A program made the position numbers and the translations under genes. Shown one piece after another: positions 44,459-55,583 of a stretch of 64,000 nucleotides of DNA. How positions within the stretch are numbered: the first letter of the stretch is position 1; each line of letters starts with the position of its first letter. The stretch covers positions 67,251,203-67,315,202 of the forward strand of contig NC_085139.1 of the NCBI RefSeq assembly GCF_024139115.2. The letters run 5' to 3'. This DNA is from Armigeres subalbatus (Eukaryota; Arthropoda; Insecta; Diptera; Culicidae). Under the pieces are notes generated by a model. The model worked only from the letters and a program-made list of their open reading frames with translations, did no database searches and was not told the DNA's origin.

Positions 44459-46735
44459 ATGAGGGATAAAATCACTGACTTGGAAATTCGGAATCCGTTC
44501 GAAATTTGTTTGAAATTTCATTCGAAACTCGGCAGAATTCCTTTCGCATATCGGCGGAAATCCATTCGAAATCCGACACAATTCTATTATTCAGAATTCG
44601 GCGGAATTACATTTGTGAAACGGCTCGTAGATTTCCATTCGAAATTTGGCAGAATTTCATTCGGAATTAGATGGAATTCAGAATTCGCCAGTATTCTATT
44701 CGGAATCCGGCGGAATTCTTTTCGGAATCCGACAACATCCATTCGGAATTCGATTCGGAATTCGACTGATTTCCATTCGGAATTCGACGAGATATCATTC
44801 AAAAATCGGCAGAATTTTATCCGGAATTTGACGAATTTAAATTCAAAATTAAGATTTCGTCAGTATTCTATTCTGAATTCGGTGGAATTCTATTCGGAAT
44901 TCGGCAACATCCATTCGAAATTCGGTGAAATTTGATACGGAATTCCATTTGGAATACAGTGGATGTCCATTCGGAATTCGGTGGAATTCAATTCAGAATT
45001 CGACTAATTTCCATTCAGAATTCGGCAAAATTTCGTTCAGAATTCGGCGGGATATCATTCGAAATTCGGCAGAATTATATTCTGAATTCGGTGGAATTCT
45101 ATTCGGATTTCGGCAACGTCCATTCGAAATTCGTGGAAATTCGACTGATTTCCATTCCAAATTCGTCAAATTTTCGTTTGTAATTCGACATTCTGTGCAA
45201 TTCCTTTTGGAATTCTATTCAAAATGCGCAATTCGGCAACGTCCAACGTCGAAATTCGTGGAAATTCGACTGATTTCCATTTCAAATTCGTCAAATTTTC
45301 GTTTGGAATTCGACATTCTGTGCAATTCCTTTTGGAATTCTATTCAAAATGCTGGATAATCTTTTTCGGAATTCGGTGGATTTCCATTCGCAATCAGGCA
45401 ATTAGGCGGACTTCCATTCGCAATTCGACAGAATTCCATTCAGATTTCGGCGGTTTTCTATTCGTAATTCGAAAAAAATCCATTCGGAATTCTGCGTAAT
45501 TTCCTTCGGTATTCGGCGCAATTCTTTTCGAAAGTCCATTTAGAATTCGGCAGAATCCTGGCCATTCGGAGTTCTTTGGAATTCAATTTGGAATTCCACT
45601 GAACCCCACCCAAAATTCAGCGGAATATCACCCGAAATTTGGCAGTGTTCAATTCGGAATTCGGGGTGGATTTCAATTCGATATTCGGCAAAATTCCACT
45701 CAGAATTCGACAGTATTTCATTTGGATTTCGAAGGAATTCAATTCTTATTTTGGCGCCATTCTATTCGGAATTTTATTCGGATATTGGCGGAATTCCATT
45801 CGCAATCTGGTGGAAGTTCTTTCAGGGTTCGGCGGAATTTTATTAAAAATTCTGCGCTTTTTTATTAGGCATTCAGCAGAAATACGAATAGAATTCGGAA
45901 TCCGACGGAGTTTCAATCGGAATTCACTTGGATTTCCATTCGAAAGTTGATATTTTTTTTAATTCGGCGGAATTTCATTTGGAACTTTGCGGAATTCCAT
46001 TCAGAATATGGCAGAATTCCATTTGAATTGAATTTATTTCGGAACTCGGCGCAATTCCATTTGAAACTCGGAGCAATTCCAATGCAGAATTTGATTCGAA
46101 AATCAACGCAATTCCATTCGGAATTCAGCAGAAATCCATTCAGCGAAATTCAAATCGGAATTAGGAGGAATTCCATTCGTAAGTCGGCTGAATTCAATTC
46201 GGAATTCGGCGGAATTGCGTTCGAAATTTGGTGGACTTCCATTCGGAATTCGGCGCAATTCTATTCGAAATTCGGAGCAATTCCTATTCGGAATTCTATT
46301 CGAAAATCAACGCAATTCCATTCGGAATTTTGCGCATTTTAATTTGGATTCCGGTGCAATTTAATACGAAATTCAGCTGACTTTCATTCGGAATTCGGTG
46401 GTATTCAATTTGAAATTCGGAGGAATTGTATTCGGATTTCGACTGAATTGAATTTGAAATTTGGTAAGCTTTCATTCGGAATACAGCCAATTGCATTCAG
46501 AATTCTGCGTATTTGTATCTGGACTTCGGCGGAATTCCTTTCGAAGTTTGGAGGAATTCCATTCGGAATTTCATTCATTAGGAATTCGGCGGAAATTGAA
46601 TTCGGTGGAATTCCATTCAAAATTCATTAGATATTTATTTGGATCTCACCGAAATTCCATTAGAAACTTGGCGGAATTTTTGTTCGGAATTCGACATAAT
46701 TCAATTCGGAATTCAGAGGAATTCTATTCTAAGAC
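44459..46735. repeat. GAATTC-rich tandem array
   Basis: About 2.3 kb of diverged units built from CGGAATTCGGCGGAATTCC and ATTCGGAATTC with spacing in multiples of about 11 bp (commonly 22 or 33). Long open frames here (IRNS, FHSEFG, RRNSIRN words) are repeat-driven. Units are more diverged than in the 13.6-15.4 kb array. One segment around 45110-45200 recurs at 45235-45345 (GGCAACGTCCA...ATTCGTGGAAATTCGACTG), a recent local duplication. Confidence 0.9.
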
Positions 46736-47159
46736 TTAATTGACGAGCAAATGGTTGCTCTGAGCGCTCATATTGTGTGTCAGAGCCGAGTCCGAGTCCC
46801 TCACTATTGAAGCTCTGTGTAGTAGCTCCCTTTAGTTATTTGGAATTATTTCTTAAAGTTAAAATCTGAACTAGAACGAAGAAATGTTTTGCTCTTTAAC
46901 AACCATAACAGAGTGTCGACTACCTGCAAAAAAACTGAAAACTTGGACAAATCAGGGAATTGTCAGGAAATTTGGGTGCCAATCAGGGAAATCGGCAAGA
47001 GACAAAGTGAATATTGTTTGTTCTAAGGTTCAAATGAGGAGTCGAAAATTCACGTCTTAATGCAAGAATAAATGGGCATTAGATTTTCTGTTGTTTTATA
47101 TACTTCAGAAGATGGATAAAATTTGTTCCTAGTGGGCGAGTTGGTTTTTTTTTTCTTAA
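46736..47159. other. No gene seen
   Basis: Non-repetitive by eye; contains GGGAATTGTCAGGAAATTTGGG-like leftovers near 46955-46990. Confidence 0.4.
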
Positions 47160-47960
47160 ATTTGAATATATACGCCAAAATTTCTGAAAAAAAAACAAGA
47201 AATTCCTGCAAGAATTCCCGAAGAACTTCTTGGAAGACTTTGGGGATCTATTGGGAAATTCCAATAAGAATTTCTTCTAAAAATCTCTTCTGGTTCTCCT
47301 TTAAAATTGTTTCCAGAAATGTTTTCGGCAATCCTCCAGAAATTCTTTTCTGGAATACCTCCAGGATTACCTTCGGAAATTGTTCTAGGAAATTCTGTTA
47401 ATGTTATCTACCACACGTTTCGACACGGAGGTTGTATTCTCAGGCGAAAATATAGTCGTTTTTTGTCTATTGTTTGGTGTAACTTCAACTGTCAGGATTG
47501 ATTTTTTGTAGGTTAATTTCTTCGGACAAACTGTCACTTGTAAATATATATTTGCTGGCAGTAACGCTATTTCCACTTTTATAAACTCCCATATTCTGAA
47601 TTTTCTATTGGTAACCTGTAGAAAGGATTATTATTACAAAAATACAAAAAAAAACAGTCGTCTAACAGTGGAATTATTGAAAACATTTCCGAGAGAATCC
47701 CTAAAGAAATTTCGGATGGAATTTCTATAAGAATTTTCGAAGGAATTCTTGAAGGGAACTTTTGGAGGAATTTCTAAGAAAATTTCTGAAGGAATTCTGA
47801 AAGGCATATTTCCTGGGTGGATTCCCGAAGGACTTACTGGAGAAATTCGAGAATGCCAGATTTTGTTTCCGGAATTCGTTCTCAAATTCCTTTAGAATTT
47901 TATTCAAAAATTCTTAGAATTCCGTCGAAAAAAAACTGGAGTTATTTCCGAGAGTTTTTT
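47160..47960. repeat. Decayed AAATTCC / GAATTCC arrays
   Basis: Two blocks, about 47190-47400 and 47690-47960, of loose AGAATTCC / GGAAATTTCT units in opposite strand sense, separated by about 290 bp without them. They resemble the flanks of the 24-bp minisatellite. No gene. Confidence 0.6.
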
Positions 47961-48553
47961 GGAGAGTTTCCGAAGAAATGGCTGAACATCCGACGATGGT
48001 CCTAAAACTACACTACTTCAAACAAATCTTTAAGCTGTCGGTTTTTTCCACCAATTTCTTCCGTACTCCAGGTTTGATCTTTACTTCTGATGCTCGAATA
48101 CTTTTTATCACACTCAAATAAGGCCGATACAAATATTAAAAATCCATTTTGTCTCCCTCCCCCTCGGATTTTTTTGCCAAAAAATAATATTTTGAGGGGG
48201 CAACAAAATAAAATTCGGACAATTTTGAGGATTTTCAAAACATTCTTTAACAAATCCGAGGAGTTTTTTTTTATTTTTTTTATTTTAATATTTATTTTTT
48301 ATTATCCCCCCCCCCCTTGACCTTTCGGAGACCAGTAGGACAAAAAGTCAATTAAATATTTGTAACGGCCTAATGAAAAAAAAAAAAAAAACACTTAATA
48401 CAAACTTCTGATTAGAATACTAACTACCTAAGGTTTTGCTTAAGCTAGGAATGTTCTCTTCTTTTGCATTTAACAAAAAATCTGCAGCCTGCAAATGAAT
48501 TTTTAAAAGGTTCTGAACGAGAGGTATTATTCTTGAAGATAGACTAAGTCAGT
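47961..48553. other. No gene; homopolymer runs
   Basis: Contains T-rich runs at 48266-48300, a C run at about 48307-48316 and an A run at about 48375-48391. Assembly is least reliable here. Confidence 0.5.
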
Positions 48554-50914
48554 TTGGTGAGTTTGTCAGTTATAAATATTTACAAAGGGAAGATCCATTA
48601 TTTACGTATCGCAAAAATTGGCCATTTTCAATCATCCCCAAAATCCTTCAGACCAATTAGCTTATCGTCCATCATATTAAAAATAATGGAAAAACTAATA
48701 GATGAGCATATAAAATCAACCTATTCAACGAAAACTCCTCTAAGCGGAAATCAGTTCGCGTATCAGGAGGGAAAATCTTCAGTAACAGCGCTTCACAAGC
48801 TAGTTACAGAGTTGGAAAGGTCTTTTGAAGCAAAAGAAATCTCACTTGGAGCGTTCCTTGACATTGAAGGAGCATTCGATAACACATCTCACAGTTCAAT
48901 GAAGGATGCTATGTTGAAACGAGGTTTCGATGTATGCATTGTTGATTGGATTGGCGAGATGTTATCAAAAAGAGAAATCTCGCTTAACTTTTCAAAAGGA
49001 CCTAAGTAACATTTTTTTCATGAATTAATTTGAATAGCGCAATCAACATAACACCATGAAAGCTATTGATTGCGCTATTCAAATTAATTCATGAAAAAAA
49101 TGTTACTTAGGTCCTTTTGAAAAGTTAAGCGAGAAATATCAGCCAACCTTGGAAGCTCATCAATTAGTGGAAGAACAGTAAAAGGGTGTCTCCAAGGAGG
49201 CGTACTATCACCTCTATTGTGGTCTTTAATCGTTGATGATCTTCTCAAACAACTGGAGGCTCGTGGCTTCGAAGTAGTTGGCTTCGCGGATGATATAGTT
49301 ATATTGGTGAGAGGAAAATATGACTGTGTTATTTCTAACCGAATGCAAATTGCCCTAAATTTCACCACACTATGGTGTGAAAAAGAAGGATTAAACATAA
49401 ATCCTTCAAAGGCCACATTGGTGGCGCTTACAAGGAGAAGAAATTATTCTTTTCCTACTTTAAAATTGAAAGTAGCAGATTTGAAACTTCCAAACTCAGT
49501 CAAGCATCTTGGAGTTAGACTTGACAGTAAGCTGAATTGGAACTTACATCTTGAGGAAGCATTGAGTAAGACTACAAATGCTTTATGGATAAGTAAGGCG
49601 ACATTCGGTAAAAAGTGGGGACTGAAGCCAAAAATGATTCAATGGATTTATATGTCGATTGTGAAACCCAGAATTTCATATGCCGCATTAATATGGTGGC
49701 CAAAGACAAAAGAAAGGGTGGTTCAGAAAAAGTTGGAAAAACTTCAAAGATTGGCTACTCTTTCAATAACTGGTGCAATGAGAAGCACGCCCAATAAAGC
49801 GCTAGACGCTTTGCTCCACGTGCTACCATTGGATCAATTTATTCAGTTAGAAGCAGAGAAGAGTGCTTTGAAGAACAAAAGAGATTCAAACCTCTTCGAA
49901 GGTGACCAAAAAGGACATCTTAGTATTCTAAACAAAATAAATATCAACTCACTTATCACAAACAATGATGACTGGATGAAGAGAAGATAAAACTTTTGTC
50001 GTTGTTTTGATGTAATTAATCTAGAGCGAAATACATGGGCAAACGGTGGACCAAATCTTCGCTCAGGATCAATTGTATTTTACACCGATGGTTCAAAGCT
50101 GAACAATCAAGTTGGGGCAGGCGTGACTGGCCCAGGGATAAATATTTCGATTCCCATGGGCAAATGGCCAACTGTTTTCCAAGCTGAAGTTCAGGCTATT
50201 CTTGAATGCTCTAATTTATGCTTACGCAGAAATTATAGGCATTCAAATATTTGCATAATGTCTGACAGTCAAGCAGCATTGAATGCTTTGAAATCAGCAA
50301 TATGTAGATCTAAACTCGTTTGGGAATGTGTTCAGTCACTCCAAACCTTAGGTAGTCGTAACAAAGTGAACCTGTATTGGGTTCCTGGTCATTGTGGCAT
50401 TGAAGGCAATGAACAAGCTGATATGCTGGCCAGGCTTGGTTCATCTCGACAATTCATAGGTCCCGAACCATTTTGTGGTGTGGTGTGGGAACATTCTAAA
50501 ATAGAGGACATTTGGAAAAACACATTGATTGCGAGGCAGTCTAAACGCTTCATCACACGAAACGTATTTATCACTCGCAAAATTTTAGATCTTTCAAAAA
50601 AAGATCTTAACACATACACCGGCCTTATAACAGGCCATTGCCCGAGCCGATATCACTTGAAGCTGTTAGGAAAACTTCAAGATGATGTATGTCGTTTCTG
50701 CGGCATGCATGTAGAAGGCTCGGAACATCTGTTATGCCATTGTCCGGCAATTTTTAGAAAGAGATTACATACAGTTCTTCAACAAGGGGCTGATAGAACC
50801 CTCAGAAGTCCCAATATGGTAGTACGATTCATCAGAACCATAATACCGCATTGGGATAACGCTGGTAGTCAAGGTAATGCAATTGCTCTAAATAGTAATG
50901 ATGCGTCAACTTGA
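48554..50914 (+). pseudogene. LINE with reverse transcriptase and RNase H
   Basis: One frame carries FRPISLSSIILKIMEKLID, GNQFAYQEGKSSVTALHKLV, LGAFLDIEGAFDNTSHSS (motif A), KGCLQGGVLSPLLWSLIVDD, VVGFADDIVILVRG (motif C), then RNase H with FYTDGSKLNNQVGAGV, FQAEVQAILECS, IMSDSQAALNAL and YWVPGHCGIEGNEQADMLA, then a Cys/His end CRFCGMHVEGSEHLLCHC. RNase H after RT is found in LOA, I, Outcast and some other clades; I cannot choose. 5' truncated. It is broken only by an in-frame 155-bp palindromic insertion (48979-49133, which brings a stop at 49007-49009) and a TAA at 49988-49990. A short A-rich tail follows near 50990. Confidence 0.85.
48979..49133. mobile_element. 155-bp perfect palindrome inserted in RT
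   Basis: Arms of about 68 bp, CTCGCTTAACTTTTCAAAAG and onward, match perfectly around a 19-bp loop. Flanked by AAAT at 48975-48978 and 49134-49137; a 7-bp reading (GAGAAAT) is also possible. It sits between KRE and ISANL codons of the RT. The total addition of 159 bp keeps the frame. Confidence 0.9.
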
Positions 50915-51951
50915 CAAAGCTAGATCAAATGAGGCATATATCACAATAGATCTAACAAATGGTCGCAGTGATTAAAATACCCAACAAGGAAAAAAAAACT
51001 TTATAACTTTTTTGAAGACGTTGCTATCAATTGATTGTCTTTGAAGTCACTAAAATTCTCTTTTTTCGAGCTCAAGTCTAGCTAAAGTTGAGCTAAAAAG
51101 ACGCTATTTTCGACTATTTTGAAACTAATAACTAGGTTTCGTTGAATAAAAATATATATTTTGAAAAAATGTGAATTTTTGTGTATGACATCGAAGTTAA
51201 ATGACAGATCAATGGACCACTTGATTCTTTTTGGCCCGAGATGGGATGGAGAATCCAAATATATTCGCAAGGTTCATTGCAGGCCTTGCCGATTTTATTA
51301 CTTATCTTTTTCAAAAACTGTAAAACTTTGTACTGTAGCCATTTAACTGTTGGCGGTTTGGATTAAACTTTTCAATTTTAGATGCATTTCTTATGGTTTC
51401 GAAGAAACCAATAGTGAACTATGGGTTGCCCACGTGCTCTTCAGCGCTTGTACCTATATTAAATATGCTTTTCAGTCTGTTTATTTTTATAACACAACAA
51501 ATTTGTTTCATTCATTATCATTTATATTTCGTTGCATAAAAATGTTTATTTTTCAATCAAAACGATTAAATTTACATCTGTGCTTGATATTGAAATTTGG
51601 AATTAAGGGGTGGTTTATATTTTCGTTAGAGATCCCTCGTAGTAATATTTTAAATATTTTTTCTCTGTAAGTACAGGGGTTGTTGGACAGAATGATCGGG
51701 ACAGGCTAAATTTTATCAAAATTCAAATGCCCATAACTCCGTGAAATATCAACTGATTTCTTTGGTTCTGACAGCGTTCGACGGAAAAATGAATCAAGTT
51801 TTGGAAAACTAGTTCAAATCCTTGGTTAGACCGCTGGATACCGGAGATAATTCAGATTATTTGAGGGCATGTCAAAAATGCTATTTTTTGAGCGTTTGTA
51901 TTTTTCACTTGGGTGAAATGTTGATCCTTTTTATATTTTTTACAGAAACTA
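50915..51951. other. No gene seen
   Basis: 3' UTR and tail of the LINE to about 50990, then AT-rich DNA. GGGGTTGTTGGACAGAATGA near 51676 resembles the end of a mariner-type mosquito element; the partner end was not found. Confidence 0.4.
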
Positions 51952-52170
51952 CACACTTAGTTTTTATTTCTGCAGCTCGGCAAAAAACCGCACAGCCGTG
52001 CGTCAGCAAAATAAAAAACTGATATTTCAGCAAAAATGACGTTTGTTAGCTGATTTTCAGCAATTTTGACAGAAATCTCGGTAAAAAACATGTTTGCCGG
52101 GGCACGGCTGTGCGAATCTCGGTAAAAGCTCAACATTTTGCTGAGATTCCGGTAAAAAAAATCAAGTGTG
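51952..52170. mobile_element. 219-bp TA-flanked MITE
   Basis: Ends CACACTTAGTTTTT and (inverted) CACACTTGATTTTTTT, flanked by TA (51950-51951 and 52171-52172). Interior has inverted GCACAGCCGTGC / GCACGGCTGTGC words and several TCGGTAAAA / TTTTACCG-type motifs. Tc1/mariner-type MITE likely. Confidence 0.8.
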
Positions 52171-52740
52171 TAGAGCTTTTCCTGAGTTGATTGATATGTT
52201 GACGTCACAGATCGGACAACAAACACCTGAGATATGACTGATTTCGTGAAATCCGTGAAACCGGTTTCACCTATTGTAGCATGCACGCTATTGCTCTCGT
52301 AGATAGCGTTCTGGCATCAAGTGGTACCCCATTTGGCATAAAAAAAAATCGTGTTTCAAAAAACTCAGACATTAACCGCTTTGGTCAAACTCTTTACAAA
52401 GTCCGATTGACCTTAAATTTAGCATTGGGACTTTTGACGTAGGACTACGTCTGTGTTTTCTATATTGGGGTACACTTTACGATTGCGAAAATCTGGGACC
52501 GTCACGAAAATATGATAGACTTTAAACTTTAATATCTAAGCCGTTTCTCGATGGATTTTCAATTTTTTTGGACCATTCGATCAAGGATGAGTCAACGCTT
52601 CTTTGTATTAATTTGAAAATACTGATTTTTAACTATTTATTATCGATAATTGATAAAAAGTTTAGAAATAGGTAAACTAACCAATCACGTACATGCATCA
52701 CTAGCACAGACATCAAAAATCAATCACTTGCGGGTTTGGA
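52171..52740. other. No gene seen
   Basis: Includes TTGACGTAGGACTACGTC at 52435-52452, one of three copies of this word in the window. Confidence 0.4.
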
Positions 52741-53091
52741 TCTAATCCTCAGTTGGAACAAGATTTTACGCAGAGCAGACGCATCAAAGCGAGTTTAGCG
52801 GAGAGAACACAGCATCACGGAGACGCTAATAACATTTTCAAAGAAAATTCATCGCATTGGTGGTGGTGCTCGATGTGTTGCTGCAGATCATTCAACCTCA
52901 ACGAACCAGAATTTCATATGAAGAAAAGGTTGACCATAAAAATAGCACTGTGGCGATCCCGCACCGCCAGTGCCGATGCTGAAAATTCATTACAAATTGT
53001 GGTGTCAGTTAGTTGGAAAGGAACATTGGGAAAAGAAAATTGGTTCTTCTCAGGACCAACATTTTATAAAAAGAAAGAGTTAATTGCGAAA

Positions 53092-53214
53092 ATGGACTGT
53101 TTCGGTGGCATCGGGTTTGGCGTGGTAGCTTGGTTGCTGTTAGTGATCCCATCCATTAAAATTTTCTACATCATCTCCCTCCGACGCGCTATCAAATTCG
53201 CTATTTACGATTGA
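53092..53214 (+). CDS. Candidate 40-aa membrane microprotein, unit 1
   Basis: Reading MDCFGGIGFGVVAWLLLVIP followed by a basic SLRRAIKF part; one hydrophobic segment of about 20 residues could span a membrane. Start context GCGAAAATGGAC is good. The same frame is open in four units with mixed synonymous and non-synonymous changes. The frame is also open upstream (a 153-residue reading from 52753), so a longer exon is possible. No known family; it may be non-functional. Confidence 0.3.
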   Translation: MDCFGGIGFGVVAWLLLVIPSIKIFYIISLRRAIKFAIYD

Positions 53215-53511
53215 GTTTTGATCTTTGAAGAAAGTTTATTTCGGATCAACTTTCTTTTGTATAAAATCCATGAAGACGCCACCTATGTGAAAACTATCTA
53301 CCTACAACAACTACCCATTAGTGAACGTCGCTTGGACAGACAGATTTCAAGAGATAATGTTTATTAATTTGAAGAAACTTCGTCTTGAGTCAAATTTCTG
53401 TTATCATTCCTCGCAACAATACGCATCTTAGATAAACAACATCTCATAACCAAATTCAGAATCTTTCGAGAAAGTTTCATTGGATTCTTAGAATTCATAA
53501 TTCTTCTTTGT

Positions 53512-53733
53512 CTGTGGAAACCCGATCGAAATGGCTCGCGCGCGCGGAAAAGCGGCTTTCTTATATCTAATGAAGTAATCCTATTAGCTCCGCCCCTTCA
53601 TTAATCGTTAAGAGTGCACATTATATTTACACCATATCAGCTCACAAAGGGGCGGGGCTTACGGGTTTAATTTATGAAATACAAGAAAGCTGCTGTTCAG
53701 CGCGCGCGAGCCATTTTGATCGAGATTCCACAG
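53512..53733. repeat. GC-box inverted repeat, copy 1
   Basis: Imperfect palindrome of about 222 bp: CTGTGG...CGATCGAAATGGCTCGCGCG and its inverse, with AGCTCCGCCCCTTCATTAAT and GGGGCGGGGCTTACG as inner arms and a TATATTTA centre. Repeated once per unit. Confidence 0.8.
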
Positions 53734-53916
53734 AAGGCGGTTCGACATTCGATGCAGCGAAGCGGACACAGAAGCACGAAGTGGGTGGCAGTGTGGCAAT
53801 GCTGCAAATTTGCACAAGCGATTGGATGCAGTTAGTTATTGGAATGGGAATTGGAAAAAGAAAATTGGTTCTTCTCAGGACCAACATTTTACGAAAAGGA
53901 AGAGTTAATTGCAAAA

Positions 53917-54039
53917 ATGGACTGTGTCGGTGGCATTGGGTTTGGCGTGGTAGCTTGGTTGCTGTTAGTGATCCCATTCATTAAAATTCACTACATCATC
54001 TCCCTCCGACGCGCTATCAAATTCGCTATTTACAATTGA
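53917..54039 (+). CDS. Candidate 40-aa membrane microprotein, unit 2
   Basis: Same frame as 53092-53214 with MDCVGGIGFGVV at the start and N replacing D at the end. Context GCAAAAATGGAC. Four amino acids differ from unit 1. Confidence 0.3.
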   Translation: MDCVGGIGFGVVAWLLLVIPFIKIHYIISLRRAIKFAIYN

Positions 54040-54341
54040 GTTGTGCACTTTGAAGAAAGTTTATTTCGGATAGTCGGATCAACCTTCTTTTGTATAAAAT
54101 CAATGAAGACGCCACCTCAGTGGAAACTTTCTACAGCAACCACCCATCGGTGAACGTCGCTCGGACAGACAGATGTCAAGAGATAATGTTTGGTAATATG
54201 GAGAAACTTCGTCTTGAGTGAAATTTCTGTTGTTATTCCTCGCAACAATAAGCAACATAAACAACATCTCATAACCAAATTCATAATCGAGGAAATTTCA
54301 TAGGATTTTTAGAATTTGTCATTCTCCGAACGGTCCGTTGT

Positions 54342-54563
54342 CTGCGAAATCCTGATTGAAATGGCTCGCGCGCGCCTAAACCCAGCTTTCTTATATCTAA
54401 TGAAGTAATTCCATTAGCCCCGGCCCTTCATTAATCGTTATGAGTGCACATTATATTTATACTATATCAGATCACAAAGGGGTGGGGCTAACGGGCTTAA
54501 TTTATTAAATACAAGAAAGCTGCTGTTCAGCGCGCGCGAGCTATTTTGATCGGAATTCCACAG
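54342..54563. repeat. GC-box inverted repeat, copy 2
   Basis: Second copy, same structure as 53512-53733, with GGGGTGGGGCTAACG replacing the GC box on one side. Confidence 0.8.
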
Positions 54564-54777
54564 AGAGCGGTTCGACATTCAATGCAGTGGAGCGGACACA
54601 GCAGCACTGAGTGGGTGGCACTGCTGAAATTTTATTTCAACTTATGGAGGCTTAGCGAAAAATCATCAAGTGGCGGTCGTACAGTTGCAGTTGTTATTGG
54701 ACAGAAGGCGCATTGGGAAAAGAAAATTGGTTCTTCTCAGGACCAACATTTTATGAAAAGAAAGAGTAATTGCGAAA

Positions 54778-54891
54778 ATGGACTGTTTCGGTGGCATCGG
54801 GTTTGGCGTTGTAGCTTGGTTGTTGTTAGTGATCCTATCCATTCAAATTTATTGCATCATCTCCCTCCGACGCTTGAGTTTTGCACTTTGA
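54778..54891 (+). pseudogene. Microprotein frame, unit 3 (deleted end)
   Basis: Begins MDCFGGIGFGVVAWLLLVIL but loses about 20 bp after SLRR, so it ends early after LSFAL. Upstream GAGTAATTGCG lacks one T found in the other units. Confidence 0.5.
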
Positions 54892-55178
54892 AGAAAGTTT
54901 ATTTCGGATAGTCGGATCAACCTTTGTATAAAATGGTGGCTTTTGTATAAAATCAATGAAGACGCCACCTCAGTGGAAACTTTACACATCAACCACCCAT
55001 CGGTGAACGTCGCTCGGACAGACAGATGCCGAAAGCTAATGTTTTGCAATATGAAGAAACTGTTGTCGTTCCTCGCAACAATACGCATCTAAGATAAACT
55101 ACATCTCATAACCAAATTCAGAATCGATAAAATTTCATAGGATTCTTAGAATTTGTCATTCTTCGAACGGTCCGTTCT

Positions 55179-55399
55179 CTGCAGAATCTCGATCGAAATG
55201 GCTCGCGCGCGCCGAAAAGCAGCTTTCTTATATCTAATGAAGTAATTTTATTAGCCCCGCCCTTTCATTAATCGTTGAGTGCACATTATATTTACACCCA
55301 TATCAGATCGCAAAGGGGCGGGGCTAACGAGCTTAATTTATTAAATTCAAGAAAGCTGCTTTCCGGCGCGCGCGAGTCGTTTTGATCGGGATTCCACAG
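55179..55399. repeat. GC-box inverted repeat, copy 3
   Basis: Third copy; one half continues into a shortened unit (55400-55560) that lacks the microprotein part. Confidence 0.8.
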
Positions 55400-55583
55400 A
55401 GAGCGGTTCGACATTCAATGCAGCGGAGCGGACACAGCAGCACTGAGAGTGTGGCAATGCTGAAAATTTATTCCAATTTTTGGAGGCTTAGCGAAAAATC
55501 ATCAAGTGGCGGTCGGACAGTTGCAACGCAAGGTGTCGACAAGCGATTGGATGCGAATCCCGATCAAAATAGCTCGCGCGCGT

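Noticed and set aside
44459..45950. Several 80-160-codon readings with IRNS/FHSEFG words
   Set aside because: Repeat-driven frames in the GAATTC array; no domain and frame changes with each unit.
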